A DNA stretch of 58,726 nucleotides, taken from an uncultured Fretibacterium sp. Lineage in GTDB: Bacteria > Synergistota > Synergistia > Synergistales > Aminobacteriaceae. A model generated the notes under the pieces. That model had not been told where the DNA came from. It saw only the letters and a list, made by a program, of their open reading frames with translations, and did no database searches. This document shows, piece after piece, positions 41,947 to 50,101 of this stretch. A program made the translations under genes and the position numbers. How positions within the stretch are numbered: the stretch's first letter is position 1; every line of letters begins with the position of its first letter. The stretch is taken from contig CALGGR010000313.1 of NCBI GenBank assembly GCA_937915755.1, positions 1 through 58,726 of the forward strand, given 5' to 3'.

Positions 41947-42207
41947 TCATACATTGCGTGAGTTTCTTACTCCCTCCATAAGCTCATCAATCGTCAGATA
42001 TTCCCCGTTTTCATAGTCCCTTTCGCTCTCCTCAATCTGTGCTTCTTCTTCCGGCGTAAGAGGAGCATCTGCCCAATTATCTTTGCTTTTCCTGAACTCC
42101 TCTAACGTCATATAGTTTCCGTTCTTGGCATTCTCGCGCCCCTGCCTGAGTCCTTCTTCTTCCTCTGTCAAAGGAGCATCTGCCCAATCATCATTTTCTG
42201 CCATCAT
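41947..42207 (-). CDS. Antitoxin-like small acidic protein B
   Basis: An 86-residue acidic protein; ATG42207 (or 42204) is chosen because AAGGGGGAAG is about seven bases upstream, although the frame opens at 42240. It consists of two imperfect copies of one unit: DDWADAPLTEEEEGLRQG with NGNYMTLEEFRKS, and DNWADAPLTPEEEAQIEE with NGEYLTIDELMEG. The unit is shared with protein A downstream, 30 bases away. It may be a duplicated or fused antitoxin C-terminus. Function inferred from likeness and context only. Confidence 0.55.
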   Translation of the reverse strand: MMAENDDWADAPLTEEEEGLRQGRENAKNGNYMTLEEFRKSKDNWADAPLTPEEEAQIEESERDYENGEYLTIDELMEGVRNSRNV

Positions 42208-42248
42208 GTTATCTTCCCCCTTAATTATATCCTCAGCCACTCAGATTC

Positions 42249-43397
42249 TCACCACACAACCCGCCACGATGACCCTTCCCTCGTAACCCCCAGCGTCCTC
42301 GATGAAACCGACCTGAATACGAGCGTCTTCCGTGTCGTTATGACCTTCGCCCTTTCTTCGCCTACCCAGTCTATCCTATAATCCCCGCCCTTAATGCCAT
42401 TACGGATATCCGATGCCTTTCCAGCTTCCTTCGTGAAATTCTCGCGAGATATAACCTTCCTTGAGCCGTCAGACAACATGTCATACATCTCACCGTATGA
42501 CCCTTCAGCCCAAAGGTTCAGGAATCTCCGAAGAACTGTCTCACGGCTTGAGTATGCGTTATCGCTGTTCGCCTGACGTTGTGGGGCAGACTGCGCTAAC
42601 TTTGGCGACGAATCCCGAGATGTCTCATTACCTCGTTCCTTCACGGATTTCACGAAGTCGGCCATGTCGCTAGACTCCTGCTTAAATATCGGCTTTATCG
42701 GTCTCGGAGGAATCGGCGGCGGCGATGGCGGCGTGGGCTTCTTCACGGGTATTGGAACGGGCTTCTTCGGCTGACGTTTGGGGACATTCACGACAACGAC
42801 ATCGGGCTTCTTTGGTTCAGCAGGCGGAGGCGTCTCAGGCGGTGCGAACGAGAATATACGCTCACCCCGTCCCATTCCTCGAAGTCCTATGACGTAATCC
42901 TTGTTGGACTGCTTCGGGAAGAACACGAGTCCCTGAACGATTCCCGCTGATGGATTGTCGAGTGCCGAGTCGTATTTCGTGGGCTTGATTCGTTCACCTG
43001 ATGCCGCGAGAAGTGAGACGTTATCTTTGACCGGGTACAAGTTCACCGGCCTCGCTCCGAATGAGTAGACGCTCACGAGGAATGTCTCTGAAGTGTCAAG
43101 TTTAAGTTCCGACACGAAATTTTCCCTGAAGCGTTCCTGCTCAACTTCGCTCATTCCAGAACGAATAGCCTCAGCCTCAGCCCAAGTCCCGGCAATTTCC
43201 TCTGGATAATGTACGACCCATACGAAGCAGTCCTGCCCCCAATGCGCTGAAGTCCAGCGTTCGAGGATTTGTATGGTCTTTTCGGACGGCGTTAATTCCG
43301 CGCCGTATGACGGGGTAAAAAAAATACCCGCCGTAAAAATCGTGGCGAGTAGTAATATTCTTGAGCTAGTTGACGCTCTGTTCCGGCGGAAGTTCAA
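42249..43397 (-). CDS. Exported Pro-rich protein of unknown function
   Basis: A 382-residue exported protein. The frame opens at 43433, but TTG43397 is chosen because AGGAGG lies about five bases before and a signal peptide then begins cleanly (RILLLATIFTAGIFFTPSYG). A globular domain (SEKTIQILERWTSAHWGQD to about residue 195, DUF4384-like in feel) is followed by a Pro/Lys linker (KKPVPIPVKKPTPPSPPPI) and a C-terminal domain (RFLNLWAEGSYGEMYDMLSD) that resembles NTF2/DUF4878-type folds. Part of the long envelope operon; its start overlaps the previous stop by 32 bases. Confidence 0.6.
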   Translation of the reverse strand: MNFRRNRASTSSRILLLATIFTAGIFFTPSYGAELTPSEKTIQILERWTSAHWGQDCFVWVVHYPEEIAGTWAEAEAIRSGMSEVEQERFRENFVSELKLDTSETFLVSVYSFGARPVNLYPVKDNVSLLAASGERIKPTKYDSALDNPSAGIVQGLVFFPKQSNKDYVIGLRGMGRGERIFSFAPPETPPPAEPKKPDVVVVNVPKRQPKKPVPIPVKKPTPPSPPPIPPRPIKPIFKQESSDMADFVKSVKERGNETSRDSSPKLAQSAPQRQANSDNAYSSRETVLRRFLNLWAEGSYGEMYDMLSDGSRKVISRENFTKEAGKASDIRNGIKGGDYRIDWVGEERAKVITTRKTLVFRSVSSRTLGVTREGSSWRVVW

Positions 43398-44529
43398 AGT
43401 CTCCTCCTGAATTTGAGTTCGCGGGTGTTCCATAGGTGTTGCGGTTGAAAACGTCCCCCTTGATTATCGTGTCACGGTCTGGATTGTAGCCCCCTGATGA
43501 TGACTCTTCTCTCACTGGCGTTGTTGTTACGATGTTGTTCTCGGCGGTCTGGAGGCTTATCGGTATCGGGTAAGATGAGACTGTGCAGTCCCCTGAAGTC
43601 TGAAGGAAAGTTACCGAACCTTCAGGAATCTTTATCGAATTTCCGCGAATGAATACCCCGCTGACCAATCCCACAGGCCCAAGAAGCGCAGCCCCTGCAA
43701 TACTCATTGCCCCCGCGCCGATTACAGCACCTTCACCGCGTCCGCCGACTGTCCGTGCCTCTTTAATGGCTTTCTGTGCTTCGTTGCCAACCCAAACCTG
43801 TGGCTTCTGAGGCCCTAAAGGTTTCAGACCGTTGAACGACAGCCTGACTTCGCCTGGTACTCCGAACATCCCCGGCCTTTTAACGGAACGGACTTCGGTA
43901 ATCAACAATGACCCAGCCGGAGCAACGAGATTCTGATTCACGATGAGGTCGTGGGTAAGTTCAAGCCTCACGGAGTCTCCAGCCTTAGACTTTCCTGGAC
44001 TGAGCTCGTCCATGAATCGGAATTTCATTATCGTGTTTGCCGGGACCGTTACGGGAACTGCTGTTACAGGATCCATAATCAGCGTGGCAAGCAAACTCTC
44101 TACCCTCATTACGATGGGGTTGCCTGCACGTGAAGCCCCAGTGAGATTTGACTCCAAGTCCTCGAGCCTTTTGACGGCAGGTTCGGAGGCGCGAATCTTC
44201 TTGTCAACAACCCATTCTGCGACACCGAGCTTGAACATCATCGAGGGCTGTTCGTCCGTTCCAGTGTCGAGGAAGTTAAGAATAGCGGCGTGCCTTTCAG
44301 CGATAGTACCCGGGAGGCTTCGTCCGAATAAATCTTCCTCAACCTTCGAGAGCCTTTCAATGAGTCCGCCCTTTGCGATATAGCCGTATATTATCTGCTC
44401 AATCTGCCCCATCATCTGGCGTGATGAGCCTGAATTGACTTCAGGGTCTGGGACTGCCTCCGATGCCATGCTGGGACTTGCCATAAACACGAAAAATAGC
44501 AGCGTTAAAATTCTTACAGCCTTCATCAA
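43366..44529 (-). CDS. Exported protein of unknown function with glycine-zipper
   Basis: A 387-residue exported protein with a signal peptide (ILTLLFFVFMASPSMASEA). A helical region (residues 25-110, IEQIIYGYIAKGGLIERLSK) precedes a beta domain (LIVNQNLVAPAGSLLITEVR). A Gly/Ala-rich segment (GEGAVIGAGAMSIAGAALLG) near residue 255 could be a glycine-zipper in a membrane. The C-terminus is Ser/Asn/Gly-rich and disordered. No enzyme motif. It starts at 44529, directly after the pyrG stop (no gap), so it is part of the same operon. Confidence 0.6.
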   Translation of the reverse strand: MMKAVRILTLLFFVFMASPSMASEAVPDPEVNSGSSRQMMGQIEQIIYGYIAKGGLIERLSKVEEDLFGRSLPGTIAERHAAILNFLDTGTDEQPSMMFKLGVAEWVVDKKIRASEPAVKRLEDLESNLTGASRAGNPIVMRVESLLATLIMDPVTAVPVTVPANTIMKFRFMDELSPGKSKAGDSVRLELTHDLIVNQNLVAPAGSLLITEVRSVKRPGMFGVPGEVRLSFNGLKPLGPQKPQVWVGNEAQKAIKEARTVGGRGEGAVIGAGAMSIAGAALLGPVGLVSGVFIRGNSIKIPEGSVTFLQTSGDCTVSSYPIPISLQTAENNIVTTTPVREESSSGGYNPDRDTIIKGDVFNRNTYGTPANSNSGGDFELPPEQSVN

Positions 44530-46140
44530 TCAATCCTTCTTTCTTCTCATGTAATCCGATGCCGCCTTAATGAAGCCGTCAAAGAGCGGGTGCGGCCTGA
44601 CTGGTCTCGACTTCAATTCTCCGTGAAACTGTCCGCCGACGTACCATACATGTTCGGGAAGTTCCACGATTTCGACTAACTCACGCTCAGTGCATACTCC
44701 GGCGATTTTGAGTCCTGCGTTCTCCAAGCGTTCACGGTAGGCATTGTTGAACTCGTAGCGATGCCTGTGTCGTTCTGATATGTGGAGAGTTCCGTAAGCC
44801 TGCGCCGACTTCGTTCCTTCGGTCAAATCGCAGGGATAAGCACCGAGCCTCATTGTTCCGCCTAAGTCGCGTAGGTTCTCCTGTTCTTCCATTAGATGAA
44901 TTACGGGGTGGATTGTCGCGGGATTCATTTCCTTGCTGTGAGCCTCGTGCAACTTACAGACGTTCCTCGCAAACTCAACCACCATCATCTGCATACCAAG
45001 ACAGATTCCGAAGAGCGGGACGTTATTCTCGCGGGCGTATTTCGCGGCAGCAATCATGCCCTCGACACCTCGCTCTCCAAAACCGCCGGGGATGAGTATT
45101 CCGTCAGCAAACTTCAGCGTTTCCGCAGGGTCAGAACTCTCCAAGTCCTCAGCCTCAACCGAGACGATATTCACCCTTACATTGTTGGCAATTCCGCCGT
45201 GATGTAAAGCCTCAACAACGCTCAAATATGCGTCCTTGTGCTGAACGTATTTTCCGACCAGCGCGATTTTGACTTCTTCGGGCGGATTCATGTACCTGTC
45301 AACAACTCTTGCCCAGTCGCTCAAATCAGGCTCACTCTCATGAGGGAGGCCAAGATATTTCAGGATGAGATCGTCCAGCCCTTCTCGGTGAAGGCTTATG
45401 GGTACGTTGTAGATTGTGGGTTCGTCGCGGACTTCAATAACGGCTTCAGGAGGAACATCGCAGAAAAGCGCGATTTTGTTCTTCATTCCCTGATCCATTG
45501 GGTGGCTTGTCCTGCAAACCAGCATGTTGGGGAGTATTCCTATTCGCCGTAATTCCTGAACACTGTGCTGCGTCGGCTTAGTCTTGAGTTCCTTCGCTGC
45601 CTCAAGGTACGGTATCAATGTAACATGACAGTAAACGACATTCTCACGCCCTGCGCGGACCGCCATTTGACGGATTGCCTCGAGGAATGGCTGACCCTCA
45701 ATGTCCCCGACAGTTCCGCCGATTTCGACGATTAGGACATCAAGACCGTTGCCAGCACGGATTATCCGCTCCTGAATGTCATTAGTAATGTGGGGGATTA
45801 CCTGGACTGTCCCGCCCAGATAATCGCCCCTGCGTTCTTTCTTGATTACGCTTGAATAGATTTTGCCGGTTGTGATGGAGTTCTTTTCGCCGAGTGTCTC
45901 GTCAATAAACCTTTCGTAATGGCCGAGATCCAAATCCGTTTCCGCTCCGTCGTCCGTAACAAAGACTTCGCCGTGCTGAAATGGATTCATTGTTCCTGCA
46001 TCGACATTGAGATACGGGTCAATCTTGAGGATTGAGACCTTGAGACCGCGTTTCTTCAGCAATGCACCGATTGAACCTGCCGTTATTCCCTTGCCTAATG
46101 ACGAGACTACTCCGCCTGTTATGAATACATATTTCGACAT
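44530..46140 (-). CDS. pyrG: CTP synthase
   Basis: A 536-residue enzyme that aminates UTP to CTP with ATP and glutamine. FITGGVVSSLGKGITAGSIG (P-loop), DPYLNVDAGTMNPFQHGEVF and EIGGTVGDIEGQPFLEAIRQ form the synthetase domain; GICLGMQMMVVEFARN (Cys nucleophile) and FHGELKSRPVRPHPLF form the glutaminase domain. The usual His-Pro-Glu of the triad reads His-Gly-Glu, keeping the catalytic His and Glu. It lies two bases from the M23 gene and is translationally linked to both neighbours in the envelope operon. Confidence 0.96.
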   Translation of the reverse strand: MSKYVFITGGVVSSLGKGITAGSIGALLKKRGLKVSILKIDPYLNVDAGTMNPFQHGEVFVTDDGAETDLDLGHYERFIDETLGEKNSITTGKIYSSVIKKERRGDYLGGTVQVIPHITNDIQERIIRAGNGLDVLIVEIGGTVGDIEGQPFLEAIRQMAVRAGRENVVYCHVTLIPYLEAAKELKTKPTQHSVQELRRIGILPNMLVCRTSHPMDQGMKNKIALFCDVPPEAVIEVRDEPTIYNVPISLHREGLDDLILKYLGLPHESEPDLSDWARVVDRYMNPPEEVKIALVGKYVQHKDAYLSVVEALHHGGIANNVRVNIVSVEAEDLESSDPAETLKFADGILIPGGFGERGVEGMIAAAKYARENNVPLFGICLGMQMMVVEFARNVCKLHEAHSKEMNPATIHPVIHLMEEQENLRDLGGTMRLGAYPCDLTEGTKSAQAYGTLHISERHRHRYEFNNAYRERLENAGLKIAGVCTERELVEIVELPEHVWYVGGQFHGELKSRPVRPHPLFDGFIKAASDYMRRKKD

Positions 46141-46141
46141 T

Positions 46142-47740
46142 TTACCTGCTCAGGTACTTAATCGGGTTTACGGGGCTTCCTCCGTTCCTGACCTCAAAGT
46201 GAAGGTGCGGGCCTGTTGAACGTCCTGTAGTCCCAATCTTCGCGATAAGCTGTCCTGATGATACGCTTGCTCCCTTTCCGAATAGTAATGTGCTGCAATG
46301 CGCGTAAAGCGTTGACTGCCCGTTGTTGTGCTCGATTACGATGACTTTCCCGTATCCTCCCATCCAGCCGGAATATGCTATCCTTCCCGAACCTGCCGCT
46401 TTAATGGGGTCATTCCTGTTAGCCTTGATGTCGATTCCAGTGTGGAAGTCCCTGCGCCTTGTAACCGGGTGAGTCCTCCAACCGAACGGGCTGTTAATGC
46501 GTCCCATTATAGGCCATCTGAATCCTGATGCCCTTACGGCGATTTCACCGCGCTGACGTTTCTCAGGCTTTGATGCTGTCTTTGCCGGAACTGTCTGGAC
46601 TTTCTTTGCTGGTTCGGATTTCTTGACTTCGGCGACTTTTGCTGCAGGTTTGCTTTCACGGAGAGCTTCAGGTTTCGCGCCCGGAAGGAAGACTTCATCT
46701 CCTGCCTTTAACGAAGCTACATTAACTCCCTCATTGACAAGATAAACCTTGCTCTTGCTGACGCGGTAACGTTTTGCGACTTCCTCAACAGTTTCGCCGT
46801 CCTTGAGCGTGTAGAATATCCCTTCCTGATTCGGTATTCTCAGTTTTGCGCCGGGCTTCAAGGCTGAAGATGTCTTGAAGTTGTTGCTTCCCCTTATGGT
46901 ATCAGTGTCGATGTTGAATTTGTTGGAGATTGACCACAGAGAGTCGCCTGGTGCTACGATGTACTCACGGGCTTTGACTGGCTCGAACTTCTCATTGTTT
47001 GCGGCAACGATCCACTTACGCCTTGTAACCTCGTCCAGAGTGTCCTCAGTCTTCTCAGGTGTAGACGGTATGAGAAGTATCTGGTTCTCCCGAATTTTCC
47101 CGTTATCCTTGAGGGCGTTTGCTCTGACGATGTCCTGAGCCGTGATATTCCCATAGGAGGCGGCGATTTCCGAAAGCGTCTCTCCGCTCTTCACGACATG
47201 TTCATGCCAACCTGGGCCTTCTTCGGATAGAATAGGCTCTTCGGCTTTTGCGGCCACTGAATGAGTACCTGCTTCTTCTGAGTCGTCCTCTTCCTCGTCC
47301 TCATCATCGTGAACCCTGAGAGTTTTTCCGTCATCAAGCGTGCTTAACGTTACATTCTCATAGTCCGATAAATAAGACGGGAAAGGCCCAAACTCCTCCA
47401 TAATCTTGCTGTCTCTTTCTTGTGCGTAAAGCTCCGGGTTCTCAGGGCTGTCAAACTGCGAATCAATCTGCGTAACTTCAATGTCAAGAAGACTGCGCGA
47501 GTGAGTGAAGTTTTCATCGACACCCCCATGAGCCGGTTCAACGCCAAGACCAGAAGAAAAGCTGCTGAAATGCCCCGCCGAAAACATAAGGAATGAAGCC
47601 AGTCCAAATGTAAGGCAAACGACAATACCAAATCCCCAGCAGAAGCCAAGTGAAGCTCCCGCATGTTTCTTACCGCGTGCTTTAGTCCTGCCCACATGGT
47701 TAGGGTAAAGCTCACGCGGTCTTCCGCTATCTGATCTCAA
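46142..47740 (-). CDS. LysM-M23 peptidoglycan endopeptidase
   Basis: A 532-residue protein. TTG47740 is chosen because GGAGG is eight bases before it; the frame begins at TTG47746. A short cytoplasmic end is followed by a membrane helix (LGFCWGFGIVVCLTFGLASF) and an acidic linker. Three LysM domains follow (KSGETLSEIAASYGNI, APGDSLWSISNKFNI, KDGETVEEVAKRYRV), then M23 with SPFGWRTHPVTRRRDFHTG and STGPHLHFEVRNGGSPVNP. The zinc ligands H-x-x-x-D and H-x-H are present, so the enzyme should cut peptidoglycan cross-links. It heads the long operon and has two promoters upstream. Confidence 0.9.
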   Translation of the reverse strand: MRSDSGRPRELYPNHVGRTKARGKKHAGASLGFCWGFGIVVCLTFGLASFLMFSAGHFSSFSSGLGVEPAHGGVDENFTHSRSLLDIEVTQIDSQFDSPENPELYAQERDSKIMEEFGPFPSYLSDYENVTLSTLDDGKTLRVHDDEDEEEDDSEEAGTHSVAAKAEEPILSEEGPGWHEHVVKSGETLSEIAASYGNITAQDIVRANALKDNGKIRENQILLIPSTPEKTEDTLDEVTRRKWIVAANNEKFEPVKAREYIVAPGDSLWSISNKFNIDTDTIRGSNNFKTSSALKPGAKLRIPNQEGIFYTLKDGETVEEVAKRYRVSKSKVYLVNEGVNVASLKAGDEVFLPGAKPEALRESKPAAKVAEVKKSEPAKKVQTVPAKTASKPEKRQRGEIAVRASGFRWPIMGRINSPFGWRTHPVTRRRDFHTGIDIKANRNDPIKAAGSGRIAYSGWMGGYGKVIVIEHNNGQSTLYAHCSTLLFGKGASVSSGQLIAKIGTTGRSTGPHLHFEVRNGGSPVNPIKYLSR

Positions 47741-47833
47741 AAACAATTCCTCCCGACTTGCCGCGCAATTACGTAATCTTACGACATAAAATTTGATACC
47801 TCTGAAAATGTGAAATCTTTTTGGCCGCTAAGT

Positions 47834-47842
47834 ATTATAACA
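47834..47842 (-). promoter_or_regulatory. Extended -10 promoter P1 for the envelope operon
   Basis: On minus, TG-T-TATAAT (plus 47834-47842). No good -35. It lies about 94 bases before the M23 start. Confidence 0.5.
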
Positions 47843-47905
47843 TACATCAAGGTAGTAATAAATACTTATATGCGATGCCAAATTCACATGCTCCCGAACG
47901 GGGCT

Positions 47906-47914
47906 ATTATAACA
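47906..47914 (-). promoter_or_regulatory. Extended -10 promoter P2 for the envelope operon
   Basis: On minus, TG-T-TATAAT again (plus 47906-47914), about 166 bases before the M23 start and 37 bases from element 2. Confidence 0.5.
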
Positions 47915-47950
47915 CAGTGAAAACCAGTTATTCAGAGTAATTCACGTTTA

Positions 47951-48112
47951 TCTTAAAGCGCAAAAAGCCTACATGATACGGTTGTCTGAACAAGCTGCCT
48001 ATTGAACGCAGGAGGGTTTCTGCTCCGCCTTTGGATAGGATGTACGGCAGGGACAGGCTCTAGCCTTGTTGAAATAGAAAGCCCCCACTTCTGCAAGCGG
48101 GGGGTAGTTCAT
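47951..48112 (+). mobile_element. Miniature IS200/IS605-like element 2, shortest copy
   Basis: 162 bases. The left end (TCTTAAAGCGCAAAAAGCC) follows CGTTTA and aligns with the left end of element 1 at 18 of 23 positions including that flank. The core has CCTTTGGATAGGATGT and CCTTGTTGAAATAGAAAGC, then a terminal hairpin CCCCCACTT...AAGCGGGGG and GTAGTTCAT. The hairpin pairs but differs in sequence from the other two copies. No coding frame. It lies in the gap between the envelope operon promoters and the DUF4432 gene. No clear internal promoter. Confidence 0.6.
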
Positions 48113-48129
48113 TTTCCGAATGTCAGAGT

Positions 48130-49122
48130 TTACTTTGTGTTCTTCGAAAACTTCAGCTTCACGGAATGTCTGACGCTCCCGAAAGGCTCAAGCTTCATCA
48201 GCCTTCCCTCTCTTCTTTCACGCTCGCGCCCCATTATGTAGCATGTTGAAGGCTCAAGCCCTAGAACGTAATCTCCGCTCTTCATGTTCTTCCACTGGGC
48301 AAGAATCGGAAGTGTATCCAGCGACCACGACACTTCCGCAGTGATTCCAACTTCAGGATTGACCAGTCTCACGAATGCCTCGCTCTCCATCTCGTTGAAG
48401 AATACCTGCTCTTCCTCGCCGTCAAGGGGCTTGCTGAAACTGCACTGTTCCGGAAGACCTTTCTCAGCGTATGGAGTTCTCGGTGTTACCTTTCGCTTTT
48501 CGGGGAACTCAAGATGAGCTGCCTCACTCAGAATTGGCCAGCCGAAATTCATGTGATAAAGCATCATGTACTCAGCCGGAGCTTCTGTGAGATTCGTGAT
48601 TTCATCCTCAAGAAGAACCTCGCTACCGAACGTCGGGATCGTGTACTTCCTCTTCACACTGAAGCAGTAGCCACCCTGTACCGTCTCGCGAATTTCTCCG
48701 CCTACGATGATATTTTCACCATCAACATGGCCGCAGAGTCCCTTCGCACCGAGACCGTGAAATCTTCCGTGAAGCGGGTGGAATGTCCCGTCATTGTCGG
48801 TATTCTCAGGACCAGCCGAAAGTAGCCCGCATGTGAAGAGCATCCCGCCTGGGAAATATCGCCCGAACTCGCCGGGGATTGGCTGGAATCTTGCGGGTGA
48901 GTCGTAGCCGTTCTTGGTGGTGTAGCTGATGTTAACGCCCTTGTAGCGAAGATGCCCGATGTCGAGTGCGTTGTCGGGAAGAATGTCAAGCTCAAGCCCT
49001 CCGGCTGTCGTAACCTGATACATTGAGATTCCCCTTGCGTTGCCCTCGTCGAGAACTATCCTGCGAACGCCGTAAACCTGCTCATCGTTGCCTACATATG
49101 CGCGAAATTCCTTCTTCTCCAT
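48130..49122 (-). CDS. DUF4432 aldose-1-epimerase-like protein
   Basis: A 330-residue protein of the galactose-mutarotase fold. The frame opens at 49182, but ATG49122 is chosen because AAGGAGG lies just upstream and the family usually starts with a short MEKKEFRAYVGN-like end. Blocks include VTTAGGLELDILPDNALDIG, FTCGLLSAGPENTDNDGTFH, LHGRFHGLGAKGL and YHMNFGWPILSEAAHL. Members are thought to act on sugar anomers, but the reaction is unknown. It is next to galT and may belong to galactose or hexose use. Element 2 lies 18 bases past its stop. Confidence 0.8.
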   Translation of the reverse strand: MEKKEFRAYVGNDEQVYGVRRIVLDEGNARGISMYQVTTAGGLELDILPDNALDIGHLRYKGVNISYTTKNGYDSPARFQPIPGEFGRYFPGGMLFTCGLLSAGPENTDNDGTFHPLHGRFHGLGAKGLCGHVDGENIIVGGEIRETVQGGYCFSVKRKYTIPTFGSEVLLEDEITNLTEAPAEYMMLYHMNFGWPILSEAAHLEFPEKRKVTPRTPYAEKGLPEQCSFSKPLDGEEEQVFFNEMESEAFVRLVNPEVGITAEVSWSLDTLPILAQWKNMKSGDYVLGLEPSTCYIMGRERERREGRLMKLEPFGSVRHSVKLKFSKNTK

Positions 49123-49189
49123 AATTGTATATTCCTCCTTATTTTTGCCGGAACAACAATATCTCACATGATGCTCCGGCATGAATTAG

Positions 49190-50101
49190 TTACCTTGATG
49201 CTTCCAGTTTCTTTGCGAGCCGCCTTACCGTTGATAATGACAGGCCGGAATATTCCGCGATTTCCTTCATTGCCAGTTTACCAGCCTCGATCATCTTCTC
49301 AGCCGTGAACTTCTGCTGTTCCTTCTTCGCTTTCTCTGAAGCTTCCTTCTTAGCGTTAGCCACAGAGACTTTTATGTACACTTCCGGGTGCTCATATAAG
49401 TACTCCTTCACGTACTCTTCCGAGTGCTCATGTAAGTACTTCTTCACGTATTCTTCAACAAACAAGCTCACTTCATTCACCTCCTCAGGCTCATCCTTGA
49501 TATACTTGATTCGCTCTCTCAAGGCATCATAGTAATACTCGTCCTTTGAGTTCCTGCAAAGAAAATCATGCACCAATTTTCCTAGCGGGGTGTCAATATC
49601 ATAGTGTTCGCAGTTCACGTACACTATGTGTGAGCCGTCACTAAAATCCCTTCCGCTCTCTTTAACCACACGGTCTATCGTGTAAAGCGGCAGACCTTCA
49701 CCAAGTACATCATGTTCGGTTATGAAGATCACGTAGACTTCAGGCAGTTCCGCGAAATCCTGGCCAGGCTTTAGACTTGATACATCAATAATGCTTGCGT
49801 TATAGCGTGCGCGCTTAGGATTTCCGCCAGAATCAAGACGCTGAAATTCTATGTTGTACCTTCTGCCCTCACTGTCAATCGCAAATATATCAAGCCTCAC
49901 AGAACGCCTCATGCCCTTGATGGTCTTCTGTATCTCTGATTTCTTGACGATAAGATCATCGCGTCCGAGTATTACCCTTATCACAAGCTCAACGCACTCA
50001 TTATGACCCGCAAAACATGCCTCCATTAACTCATCATCCATGAGGCACATCTGCTGTATTATGTCATAATGCTTTATCTTTCTGACATCTTGCTTGTTCA
50101 C
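49190..50101 (-). CDS. PD-(D/E)XK nuclease-family (Rpn-like) protein
   Basis: A 303-residue protein of the PD-(D/E)XK nuclease/transposase-like (Rpn/PF12784) family. VRLDIFAIDSEGRRYNIEFQ is the catalytic core (Asp, then Glu-x-Gln). ARYNASIIDVSSLKPGQDF and YVIFITEHDVLGEGLPLYTI are further blocks. A charged helical region (EEYVKKYLHEHSEEYVKEYL) and a C-terminal helix-turn-helix-like end (MKEIAEYSGLSLSTVRRLAK) follow. Rpn proteins nick DNA and raise recombination. ATGA overlap with galT (50098-50101) couples it to a metabolic gene, which is unusual. No target or inverted repeats are visible around it. Confidence 0.8.
   Translation of the reverse strand: MNKQDVRKIKHYDIIQQMCLMDDELMEACFAGHNECVELVIRVILGRDDLIVKKSEIQKTIKGMRRSVRLDIFAIDSEGRRYNIEFQRLDSGGNPKRARYNASIIDVSSLKPGQDFAELPEVYVIFITEHDVLGEGLPLYTIDRVVKESGRDFSDGSHIVYVNCEHYDIDTPLGKLVHDFLCRNSKDEYYYDALRERIKYIKDEPEEVNEVSLFVEEYVKKYLHEHSEEYVKEYLYEHPEVYIKVSVANAKKEASEKAKKEQQKFTAEKMIEAGKLAMKEIAEYSGLSLSTVRRLAKKLEASR

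Noticed and set aside
49190..50101. A complete transposon around the PD-(D/E)XK gene
   Set aside because: No terminal inverted repeats or target duplication are visible and the gene overlaps galT.
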